Of a stretch of DNA of 64,000 nucleotides, positions 11,293-21,752 are shown one piece after another. The stretch is from Naematelia aurantialba (lineage: Eukaryota > Basidiomycota > Tremellomycetes > Tremellales > Naemateliaceae): NCBI GenBank assembly GCA_021527695.1, contig JAKFAO010000001.1, positions 1,922,001-1,986,000 of the forward strand. Direction: 5' to 3'. Under the pieces are notes generated by a model. The model was not told where the DNA came from, made no database searches, and was given only the letters and a program-made list of their open reading frames with translations. The translations under genes and the position numbers were made by a program. The stretch's first letter is position 1; each line of letters begins with the position of its first letter.

Positions 11293-13786
11293 ATGCTTCG
11301 TGCTCCCGCCCGGGTCGTGTCGGTAGCGGCATCGACGTCATCCCGCCTTGTCGTTTCCAGCGCGCTCACGCCGATGCGGCGGACAGTGGCTGGAAGCGTG
11401 AGGGGGGTGTGTCAGGCTCGGATTGCTAGGGATCTGTGAGTGCTGTCGTTGGTGGTGCTGTCGTTGGTGCTGTCATTATGTCCTGTCGACTGTGTTGTCG
11501 TTGGTGCTGTCATTATGTCCTGTCATTATGTCCTGTCGTTGTGACCTGTTGTTGGTGCTGTCGTTGGTGCTGTCGTTGGTGCTGTCGTTGGTGCTGTTAT
11601 GGGCTATTGTGGGCTACTGTGTATTGGCGGATTAGGCGGCGCTACGAGTGCATTGCAGTGACTGACGTCGACACAGACGAATCGCTCTTCCTACCACCCC
11701 GGCAGTGTTGCTGTCCCGGTCATTCCATGTATCCCCTCTCCGACTCGGTACGTATCCTTCCCAGACCGCTTCCATACTCTCCCGAAGCCGCTTCCACACT
11801 CCTCCCTGGCCGCCTCTACACTCCCACCCGGAACTGGAATTGTCTGGCTCGCGAAGCTTCCAGGCGTCATCACGAACAGACACGCAAGTGAAGCTGAGCT
11901 GACGAGCACAGCCGAGACCGTCAAGGTCCCCCAGATGGTTAGTACCCACGGCCACTACCCAAACTCATGGCTACGATCACTATCCTCCTTCACGATGCAT
12001 GCTGACGCGCGCAGGCCGAGTCGATCACAGAGGGTACCCTGAAGCAGTGGAGCAAGGCGGTGGGGGACTTGGTGCAGCAGGACGAGGAGGTTGCGACCAT
12101 CGAGACTGACAAGGTGGGTTGGACGTCACGGACACCGTAGGACGATGCGCTGACCCGCCCAGATCGACGTGTCTGTCAACGCACCAATGTCAGGCAAGAT
12201 CGTCGAGCTGCTCGCCGAGGAGGAGAGCACCGTAGCGGTCGGCCAGGACCTATTCCGTATCGAACCAGGCGAGGGCGAGACATCCGGTGACGATGCGCCC
12301 AAAGCAGCGCCAAAGGGTGGAGCGCGATCCGAGCCCCAAAATCCTCAAGAAGGAAACAAGGACGAGGCGGCACCGGCAGCTCGTAAGGAGAAGGGCGCGG
12401 GCAAGGCGGCCCACAAGAAGCAGGAGGAGAAGGCACCAAAGATGCCTAGTGCCTCGGAGGAGAAGCCGGCTCCAAAGAAGGACGAGGAAGCGGCAAAGCC
12501 GCCTGCACCGAAGAAGGAGGCTGCACCAAAGGAGGAGAAGAAGCCGGACACTGGGAAGAGTGTCAACAGCAGGAATGAGACCAGAGTGAGTTGTGCTTTG
12601 CGGCCGGTATCTCTACCAGAGGTGGACAGGCGAGGGCGGGATATGACAAGTTTGGGAATGAGAGGCGAAATGTACCAGAGCCATCAGAATCTGGACAGAA
12701 CCGTAAAAATTTGGAGAGAACATACGACAGTCGGGACTGGACTTTACAGCGGAACGGGCGATTGAGGAGATGATTCTGCTGAATGGCAACGGAAACATGG
12801 CGCAAGTGACGCGGCGGCTAACGGCAAACAGGTCAAGATGTCACGCATGAGGCAGACGATCGCGACTCGCCTCAAGGCATCGCAAAACGCGGCGGCATCA
12901 TTGACGACCTTCAACGAGATCGACATGTCATCGATCATGGACTTCCGTAAACTGTACAAAGACGGGATACTGAAAAACGAGGGCGTCAAGCTGGGCTTCA
13001 TGTCTGCCTTTTCTCGGGCAGCGTGTCTCGCACTCAAAGAGATCCCAGCTGCCAATGCGTCTATCGAGGGCGACGCGATTGTGTACCGTGATTACGTGGA
13101 CTTGAGCGTGGCGGTATCGACGCCAAAAGGGCTCGTCACGCCGGTGGTGCGGAATGCGGAGAGCATGGGGCTGGTGGAGATTGAAAAGGCGATTGCAGAG
13201 TTGGGCAAGAAGGTGCGTCTTTGCAAGCCTGTCTTGTCGGCTTTCCCCTCCAGACATACCGTCTCCACCATATGACGAGGCAACGAGGGCGCGCGAGCGA
13301 GGATTGAACTGACGCATCACAGGCTCGAGACAACAAACTTGGCCTTGAAGACATGTCTGGGGGAACATTCACAATTTCAAATGGCGGTGTCTTTGGCTCG
13401 CTCTTCGGTACTCCCATGTGAGCGACGTTGCCATGACTCTTTTGTGCGTGCTGACAAGAGCAGTATCAACCTCCCTCAAGCGGGCGTGTTGGGCATGCAC
13501 ACTATCAAAGAGAAGCCGGTGGTGGTTGATGGACAAATCGTGATTCGGCCCATCATGGTCGTTGCTCTGACGTACGACCACCGACTGCTTGATGGTCGTG
13601 AAGCTGTGACTTTCTTGGGTACGTGCGGAGTTTCGTGTCCCCGTCCTTTCCCACGCCTGGCGCCTCGGATTCGCACCTCTAGCACGGCTGCCAACTCTCA
13701 GTGGGCGGATGCTGATGACGCCACTAGTACGCATCAAAGAGTACATTGAGGACCCGCGCCGCATGCTCCTGCCCTCCCCTGTGTGA
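11293..13786 (+). CDS. KGD2: Dihydrolipoamide succinyltransferase, E2 of 2-oxoglutarate dehydrogenase
   Basis: Mitochondrial TCA-cycle enzyme that transfers succinyl from lipoyl to CoA. I infer nine exons: 11293-11435, 11677-11747, 11912-11937 (26 bases), 12015-12113, 12163-12585, 12832-13212, 13323-13417, 13464-13618 and 13728-13786. The presequence spans the first two exons and ends in [12 protein letters not shown], followed by mature [11 protein letters not shown]. The lipoyl domain carries the lipoylated lysine in ETDKIDV, which favours OGDH over pyruvate dehydrogenase E2. A Lys/Ala/Pro/Glu linker follows, then the catalytic core beginning [13 protein letters not shown], with the catalytic motif [12 protein letters not shown] near the end. 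No separate E1/E3-binding domain is seen, as in other fungal KGD2 proteins. The first intron holds short TGCTGTCGTTGG-type repeats. Confidence 0.93.
11440..11615 (+). repeat. 12-bp degenerate tandem repeat in KGD2 intron 1
   Basis: Repeated TGCTGTCGTTGG and GTCATTATGTCC units fill most of the 241-base first intron (11436-11676). The repeat is wholly intronic in the inferred model. Confidence 0.7.
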
Positions 13787-14333
13787 TGGGATGGGAGATG
13801 GTGCGGTTGTAGTCGGGTGGAGAGGACCAGGCATTGGACTTGCTGTGACACGAGATGCATTCACACACATATCTGCGCACACCTATCGGCCTTCATACCG
13901 TATCTGCCTGATTCACACATATCTGCCCTCATTCACACACGTGTCTGCTCTCATTCACACACATTCACATATTAGCGCTGCACGGCCCCAAGGAAGTCAC
14001 CGCCACGGCCCACTGCCGCGTCGCCGCGGCCGTTGCCACGCCACGCCACGTTGCAGCCTGCTCGTCGTCGCGGACTGTTCGGGAATGACGTCAGTGTGTT
14101 AGATTTTTCCGATTAAGGTTATTGGGTTGTTGGCCAAGTCGCGTTGTCTGCAGAATATTGCTAGGTGTCTGTTGTCCTCGTCTCTCTCACCTAAGCTCTC
14201 TGGCTGGCTCTACATATATCTACATATATCCATCTAGATTCTGCTCTGGCGGTCGATACTCTAGAACTACGGATACAGCTGTAGAGCACTCTCCCGCGTC
14301 TCGGCTACACGCCTGTGAGATAGATACATTACC
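13787..14333 (+). promoter_or_regulatory. Intergenic KGD2 to CSC1-like channel
   Basis: 547 bases. Four imperfect copies of a CATTCACACACATATCTGC-like unit lie at about 13858-13975, followed by a GC-rich stretch. A TACATATATC duplication lies near 14211-14230. No coding signal was seen. Confidence 0.4.
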
Positions 14334-17300
14334 ATGTCGTGAGCTTCCTGTCTTCCAAGTCGTTGAACGGCTCTTGACTCTTCTCTCTTACTATTCTCTC
14401 TTTCTCTCTTTCTACTGTGTCTTTCTTTCTTTCTCTCTTCTCTCTTTCTCTCGTTCTCTTTACTCTTTGCTCTTCACCCTTTGCTCTTCACCCTACTGTA
14501 CACTCTTCAGTCTTCACTTCTTACTCTTTTGTCTGAGTCTTGGGTCCTTGTCTCTAGTCTCAGTCCTTGTCCAGGCGTCTAGGCGCCGTAGATGCGTTGG
14601 TGCTGACCCTGCAGAAACACCGCGAGCGATGCATCGAGCGCATCGACATCCTCGTTCCTCACGTCCCTAGCGGTGAACGGGGCGATCGCAGGCGGCGAGG
14701 TCGTTGGGTTCATCCTCTTTCGCCGGTGGATCAAGGCCATGTGAGTGCATGTCACTGGGGAACGTCACGGTGTCACTCTGTATTCCTGTGGGACGTCAGA
14801 GATATCATCCTGGATCCAGATCCACTTGTATCGCAAGGCATAACCGTCCCAGACCACTTCGCCCCACTGCGTGTTCCCCGGAAATCCCATGTCGATAATC
14901 TCGTGCTGATGTCGATAGATACGAGCCGCGGTCGTATATTCCGCCAAGGGATCAACAGGCTCCTCCCTTGGGCAGACACCTGTTCAGACCAATATGGACG
15001 ATCCTGGCAGGTACGCCTTGCTTCCTGATTCATCTCATTCTCCCCGCCTGGTCCTTCCACGCACGGCCCTTCGATTCATCTCTTCCCGCCTAGTCCCCTC
15101 ACACATCCATCCGACTCATCTCACTCCCCTACCCGTACCACCCACGTCGTCTCTCCACTGTCTCCTTCAGGCCTGCGTCCAGCGTATACTGTCGCAACAT
15201 GGTTCAGGCTGACATGACCTCAGCGGATTCAGAGGAAATCCTGTCGAAAAACGGCGTAGACCCCTACGTATTCTACCGCTTCCTCCTGATGATGTCAAAG
15301 GCCATGGTGCCCATCTGGCTGGTGTCGTGGATCATCCTCCTCCCTGTCGATGCGGCGAATTCGTCCGTGCTGGGAAAAACAGGGTTGGACAAGTTTACGT
15401 TTGGGAATGTCTCGACGGACAGACAGAATCGGTATTGGGCCCATCTTATCTTGGATTACTGTTTTATCTGTGAGTCTTGGCATCAACGAGAGGTCTGTGG
15501 CAGCAAGGGAATAAAAGCCTAGACGAGAGGCGTCTGGGAACAGAGGAACAGTATTTTGATGACGGGTGCCTGGCAAAGAAGGGACCAGGTGCCCTACCGA
15601 GAGGGCTAGGAGCGTGCCCACCACACAGAACGTAGCTGACATTCCTAGTCTGGATCATCTACCTCATCTGGATCGAGATGGCCCACTGGCTGGTCGTGCG
15701 ACAAAAACACCTGATCGCGCCTCATCACTCGAAACTCCCTCAGGCAAATACAGTCCTCATCACGGGCATCCCACAGACTTACCTCGATGAGCCAAAGCTT
15801 GAGCAACTCTTCTCGAGACTACCAGGAGGCGTCAAGCGAATTTGGCTGGTCCGGTAAGTAACGAAATCCCAGCTTCGTCGGCTCAAACAGACGACTGACG
15901 TGACGTAGCAACCTGAAGGAAATGCCAGGTCTGTGGGAGCGACGCAATAAGGCTGCTGCAACACTTGAGTCCGCGGAAGTCAAACTCGTCAAACTTGCGC
16001 GAGAACATCGCGAGCAGACCATGGAGAAGATCGCAAAGCTGGAGAAGAAAGGCAAACCTGTTCCAGAGTCACTGGTTGGTCCCGTCAATCCAGACCTGCT
16101 CAAGAGCAAGGAGGACGGCTCTGCGGAACCGGGTAGCACGACCGACTACAAACATCTCTCTCGTGCGGATCAGCTGGTTCCCCGTGCCAAGCGTCCCACT
16201 ATACGACTCAAGCCCAGATGGGCACCGTTTGGACTCGGCTTTCTGGGTATCGGCGAGAAGGTTGATGCCGTCGAATGGGCCCGGAAGGAGATTGCCGAAT
16301 GCTCGGAAGGTCTGAACAAAAGTCGAGAGCAGCTGCGGAAAGACGTCGACACGCCTGGAATCGGACAGGAGACATATCCTCCACTCAACGCGGCGTTCAT
16401 CCACTTCAACCAGCAGATCGCAGCGCACATGGCTGCACAGTGTCTCGCTCACAATCAACCGTACGTACAAAGAACGAACTCGTGCTAACCCCTCAGGTAC
16501 AGCATGAACAACCGGTACACTGAGATGGCTCCAGAGAACGTCATCTGGCGTAACCTTTCGCTCAATCCGTACGAGATGAAAGTGCGCCAGGCGCTCTCCT
16601 ATGCTGCGACCGTCGGATTGATCCTTCTCTGGACCTTCCCAGGTGAGCTCCCGAATGTCACGGCGCCACTGACCATCCAGTCGCGTTTATCGGCGCCTTG
16701 TCGAACATTACCACGCTCACTGCAACATACACGTGGCTCGCGTGGCTCGATTGGCTTGAGGGTGACTCGTTTGGCAAATCGTTGCTGCGTGGTGTCATCT
16801 CTGGTGTTCTCCCACCGATTTTGCTCGCTGTCCTGATGCAGCTCCTTCCGAATGTCCTGAGGCGTGAGTGTACCGTTCTAGGCGGATCTTAAAGCTGACG
16901 GAGCAGAATTGGCGAGTCTCGAAGGAAAGCCAAGCAAGACGGCGGTGGAGCTGGATTTGATGAACCGATATTTCATCTTCCTCGTCATTGTCAGTATGCC
17001 TCCGGTCTACCCAGTGCAACGCCTGATCTCTTCAGCACACCTTCTTCGTTGTCACCTTGACTTCGGGGCTGATCAGTTCCATCAAACCACTGATCAACGA
17101 CCCAGCATCTGTCGCCACCATCTTGTCGTCGCAGATGCCGACAGCTTCGACTTTCTTCATTACCCTCATTCTGACGCAGTTTACCGGCACGGCAGGGACA
17201 CTGCTCCAGCCTGTCGGCCTCGTGCTATACTACGTCCGCGTGATCTTGTCTGGAGGAACACCGTGAGTCGATGCCACTCACTTCCAAGCCATCGCTGAGT

Positions 17301-18445
17301 TTCATAGTCGCTCTGTTTTCAAGTCTCGTTATCGGCTGCGCAAGAATTCGTGGGGATCAACCTTTCCTGGTGTCACAGTGTATGCTGTCATCAGTGAGTC
17401 GTACGCCTAGACTCCTGCTGACATGTACAGTGATAGCATACTGTGTTATATCGCCCATCATCAGTGGATTCGGAGCATGCTATTTCCTCCTCCTGGCGTT
17501 TATATACAAGTACCTCTACATTTGGGTGCTCGACCAGCGACCCGAAACCGACACTGGCGGGTCTTTCTTCCCCTACGCCATCACCCATGTCTTTGTGGGC
17601 ATGTACATCCAGGAAGTGTGTCTCTGTGCGCTCTTCTTCCTGGCCAGAAACCAGAATGGGAAGGCTTCGGCAGTCGCACAAGGCGCTTTGATGGTGGTGC
17701 TCATCGTCATAACTGTGAGTCGCGGTATACCGACGAGACTGACGACAGGCGGCGGCGCACTACATCATCACACAGTCTTACGATCCATTGCGGGATTCAC
17801 TCCCTCTTTCGCTTGCACACCTGTCCTATGGAATGCCCGCAGAGGAAGGCCACGAACAGAGCTTCATCGGTTCCGATATGGGAGAAATCCAACCGGTCAG
17901 CTCGTCCCAAGAGAACCTCAACAGCAGCTATCCCAGTGAATCTTCGTCGACGGCCCGCGGTTCACCTCGAAAGGTAGAGACGAGTGTGCCGCAAGAGGAT
18001 GTCACGGACGCGTATCCTACCGCACCTGGTCCGCCGGTGCAGTTTTCCACTACCGAGCACGAGCATGAGCACGAGATGCAACCGCTTGACCAGGATACGC
18101 CACCTCGTGATGTCGAGGCAAACGACGAAGAAGAAACCGAGCCTTACTTTGCTGTCCACGGAGGTCCTGGAGTCATCATTCGTCGACCCATCTACGACGA
18201 TCCGAATGCTTTCTTCCATCCAGCTACAAAGGAGCCGCAGAGGGTTCTGTGGTTGCCTCACGACGAGCTGGGGCTGGCCGAGGCTGAGATTGAGAAGAAT
18301 GCGAGCTTCGGGGTGCCGAGTACACATCGATTTGCAGTTTTGACGCACAATGTGAGTCGATTAAGGATGGAGTGTGCTGTGTTGCTGATGGGTGCGCTAG
18401 GGCAAGTTGCGGATCTCGGGCCCCCCGCCCGACGACTGGCAGTAG
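14334..18445 (+). CDS. CSC1/DUF221 (OSCA-TMEM63) hyperosmolality-gated cation channel
   Basis: Plasma or internal membrane channel of the OSCA/TMEM63 family (late-exocytosis, cytosolic PHM7 and RSN1_7TM domains). The start is inferred. The first transmembrane exon (from 14615) has an in-frame stop upstream and no ATG, so an upstream exon is needed; ATG-TC at 14334-14338 joined to it gives MSNTASDASS and then the expected AVNGAIAGGEVVGFILFRRW helix. Exon 2 ends IYEPRSYIPPRD...IWTILA at 15010 and joins 15224 (ADSEEILSKNGVDPYVF). The cytosolic domain is at about 15700-16550 and the channel core (GLISSIKPLIN, LTQFTGTAGTLLQP) at about 16600-17760. An acidic Ser-rich tail follows, and the last exon ends GKLRISGPPPDDWQ. 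Fungi have several paralogues, so no symbol is given. Confidence 0.88.
14380..14530 (+). repeat. CT-rich tract
   Basis: Long pyrimidine run (CTTT/CTCT units) that falls in the first intron of the channel gene in the model given, or in its leader if transcription starts later. CT-rich leaders are common in basidiomycetes. Confidence 0.55.
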
Positions 18446-18720
18446 GCGAGGCAGTAGGCAGCAATCAGCAGGCAACAGGGTGCTTGCTGTGACGGGCTGC
18501 AGGGATGCTATAGATCTGTAAAACCACTGATGAACTGCTATCCTCGATGACCTCCATGCATGTCTTGTATCACTTGGGCTCGAGGGATAGCATCGCTGTC
18601 GGCTGTCCCAGCACGGACGTGAGACGCGACGCGGCACGGACGAAAAGTTGAACGACAAAAGTCGGCAATGTGTGCAACAGGTCGCAGTAGTCTGACACAT
18701 TTTTGGACCGTTCACTCGCC

Positions 18721-21152
18721 ATGCTGATAGCTATCGTCGGGACGCCGTCGTCAGGGAAGCGCACGGTGCTAGAGTATCTAGAGAGGAGACATGGGTTCGA
18801 GAGAGTCGGGCTGGAGGACCCGGTGGATATGTTGGAGATGGCTTCAAGGGTGAGCCTGTCGGTCCTTGCGTCGTCCCTTGCTCGTCCCTTGCGTCGTCCC
18901 TTGCTTGTCGTGCTCGTTCTCTTGCATTGTCCCTTGACGGACTAGCTGTGGCCGTACTACCACATAGTCTTGGATGAGATGGAGTTGAGTGAGCTGGAGC
19001 TGGAGCCGGAGATGGAGCTATAGCTGGAGCTCTAGTCCCATGGTGTGCGGTGTGCTGATATGCTGGTGTGCTGGTGCTGGTGTACTGGTTTCTGACGTGC
19101 TGTGTGCTGATATGACGTTGTAGACGCCAAGAAGCACGCTTCCTCTCCCTCTGCTGCAGAATGGTCTGAACGGACTGAGCATCTCTGGCTCGTCGACGCC
19201 TGCCTTCGTCAGTCCCAACTTCCTTCTCTCCCATCCCTCCCTCCCCCAACTTCCTTCTCTCCCAAACTCCCTCCCTCCCCCAACTTCCTTCTCTCCCAAA
19301 CTCCCTCCCTACCCCTTCTCTCCCCTTCCCTAAATCCCCAACTCCCTCCCTCCCACTCTCCCTTCCGCTGGACAGGCATCCAAGTAGAGCTCCATCCACG
19401 TCCACCAATCCCGAGTAGTCGAGTAGTCGATACCATCACGACCGCGTGCTGACCGCCCTTCGCCCAGATCCCACTCGGCACGCCGTCCCCCACCCCCACC
19501 CCTCCATCGCCACCGCTGTTCCCGTCCGCGCCCGCGCTGCTCGACTACGTCACGCGCAACTGGCTCGCGCGGCACGTCACGACGCACCTGCGGACGTATG
19601 ACGAGATTGAGCCGTTTCTCAAGCGCCCGTTCTTCTTGCTCTTGTTTGTCGACGGCCCGCTGAGGGTGCGGTTTGAGCGTGAACGCCGGCGGCAGGGGAA
19701 GCGGTGCGTCGTGTTCCGTCCGCCTGTCTCCCCCGCCCCTCATCCATTGCCTTCCGCCCCCCCTCCTCCATTGCCTTCCCGCTCCTTGTGGTCTGTGTAA
19801 CTACGGTGGCTGCACTGTACCGAGGCTGACGCTTCGCCTCAGGTCAGACTATCTGTCCCGCGGGGAAACGACGACCCTCGACGAGTTTGTGGACCAACAT
19901 GATCTTCTATTCAATGGCCCCGCGTCCTCTTCCTCTTCGTCGTCCTCTTCCTCCTTCTCGTCTCTCCCATCCTCCGACCCAACCGCCACCGCCGCATTCT
20001 CAAGCTCACCCTCGTCCGTCTCACACGCTCCCCCCACTCGACAGCACCAGACCGACATGGCGCGTGTCGCGCGCCTCGCCAGTCTGAGCATATGTAACAA
20101 CTTTGACGGGGTGGCTGCATTCGAGCAGTACCTCGACGCTCTGGATCTGGTCGACGAGGAGAGGCTGCGGCCCGGCTGGGACACGTACTTTATGGTGCGT
20201 CCCTGCCCTCGCATCGCGTCCGTCTGCTATCCCATCTGCCAGTTGTACATATCCTACTCTCACCTACCGCACCATCTTCCCTCTATCGCCTTGACATTCC
20301 CTCCATCCCTTGCATGAGTTTGCCACTGTTCCCTGACCACTACCACTGTGCGAGCCGGAGCTGAGCTCGAGCTGACACCGCGCGCCTGCAGACGCTCGCC
20401 TCGCTCGCATCACACCGCTCAAACTGCATGAAACGCCGCGTCGGCGCCCTCCTCGTCCGGTCCAAGCGGATCCTCTCGACGGGGTACAACGGCACGCCGA
20501 GAGGTACCAAGAACTGCAACCAGGGTGGCTGTGCGCGGTGTAACGGCACGTCGAGAGGCGGCGAGTCGCGTGAGTTTGCAAGACCGGCCGTGGTTGGTCT
20601 GAGCCTCGACCTGTTCTGAGATCTGGCGTGTCTTAAGAGTCGACTTGTCCTGTGACTCGACTTGTCCTGAGCCTCGACTTGTCCTGAGCCTCACTTGTCC
20701 CGAGACTCGGCCTGTGCTGACACTTCACGCAGTGGCGACTTGCCTGTGTCTCCATGCCGAGGAGAACGCGCTTCTCGAAGCCGGCCGAGAACGTATCGGC
20801 ACAGACTCTGTGCTGTACTGCAACACGTACGCCTCTCCCATCTCCTCTCCCGTGTGCCCTTCCCTCCTCCCTCACCCATCTCCCTCTTAGCTCTTCCCTT
20901 TCCCTCTCCCATCTCCTTCTTACCTCTCGCCTTCCGTCTTCCATCTTCCGTCTTCCCCCTTCCCCCACGTCACGGCTGACTAGATCACTTGATCACTCTA
21001 CTAGATGTCCGTGCTTGACGTGTTCAGTCAAGATCGTGCAGTGCGGCGTACGCGAGGTCGTCTATAACCAGAGCTACAGCATGGACGCGTCGTCCGCGAC
21101 GGTCCTCAAGGAGGGCGGGGTCGTTCTGCGCCAGCTTCATATGCCCATATGA
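18721..21152 (+). CDS. DCD1: Deoxycytidylate (dCMP) deaminase
   Basis: Zinc enzyme that converts dCMP to dUMP for dTTP synthesis. The start is ATG 18721 in MLIAIVGTPSSGKRT, the P-loop-like N-terminal extension typical of fungal DCD1. Further parts are recognisable: YVTRNWLARHVTTHL and KRPFFLLLFVDGPLRVRF (about 19535-19690), a Ser-rich insertion at about 19918-20040, and then the deaminase fold. Catalytic features are RVGALLV, GYNGTPRG, zinc ligand and proton shuttle HAEEN (about 20757), and the PCLTC cysteine pair (about 21007). It ends LKEGGVVLRQLHMPI. The poly-Ser block and an intron-borne stretch around 19200-19360 are low complexity. The exon between 18850 and 19460 is not fully resolved. 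Confidence 0.9.
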
Positions 21153-21752
21153 AGACGTGTCGGCTCGATGCCATTTTGATAGACATTCCAGCTTCTCCCA
21201 TGTTTACCTCCCCCCCTTCTCCCGCGAGTCACATCTCCCTTCTCCCGCGAGTTACATCTCCATCTCCCATGGCTTTCACATCCATGAGTTACAATCAAGA
21301 TTGAAGCCTGCGACCAGTCACGTCTCTCACGAATACACCCCCAAGAACAATCCTGTCTCAGGCCCTGCCAGCCCCCACGGACCCTCGCCCATCGAGTACG
21401 AGGCTACGCATGGCATGGTTTCTGTATATCAAAGCAGCCTATGGTATCGTACATGAGAACCTGTATAGACCGACGATAATCCCAAACGGCGCTCGACTCG
21501 ACGAGTCGTTTCCAGCACCCTCGTTTGCAACCAGCAGCATGGCTCCCTCGTCGTTGCTATCTATACTCACATCCAACCAGCATCTCCCGCCAGCCACCTG
21601 CCGCCTGCCGCCTACTGTCCGCTCTGCCATATTCATCCGCCATGCACCGTCTGCCGCCTTGTTCTGTCACTGCCACTGCTACTGCCACAGCCACAGCCAC
21701 AGTCACAGCCACAGCCACTTCCACAGCCACTGCCATCTCTACGGATGCTGCC
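21153..21752. other. Convergent intergenic region DCD1/DSK2
   Basis: 600 bases between two 3' ends. It holds a CCACAG hexamer tract (about 21670-21740) and nothing that looks coding. Some open frames here are only products of the hexamer. Confidence 0.5.
21670..21740 (+). repeat. CCACAG hexanucleotide tract
   Basis: About ten imperfect copies of CCACAG/TCACAG/CCACTG, just beyond the DSK2 stop codon on the opposite strand. Confidence 0.7.

Noticed and set aside
12586..12831. Extra exon in the KGD2 gene between the linker and the catalytic core
   Set aside because: Joining 12585 directly to 12832 gives [12 protein letters not shown], the usual family sequence. The 246-base intron has no stop-free stretch in phase that relatives share.
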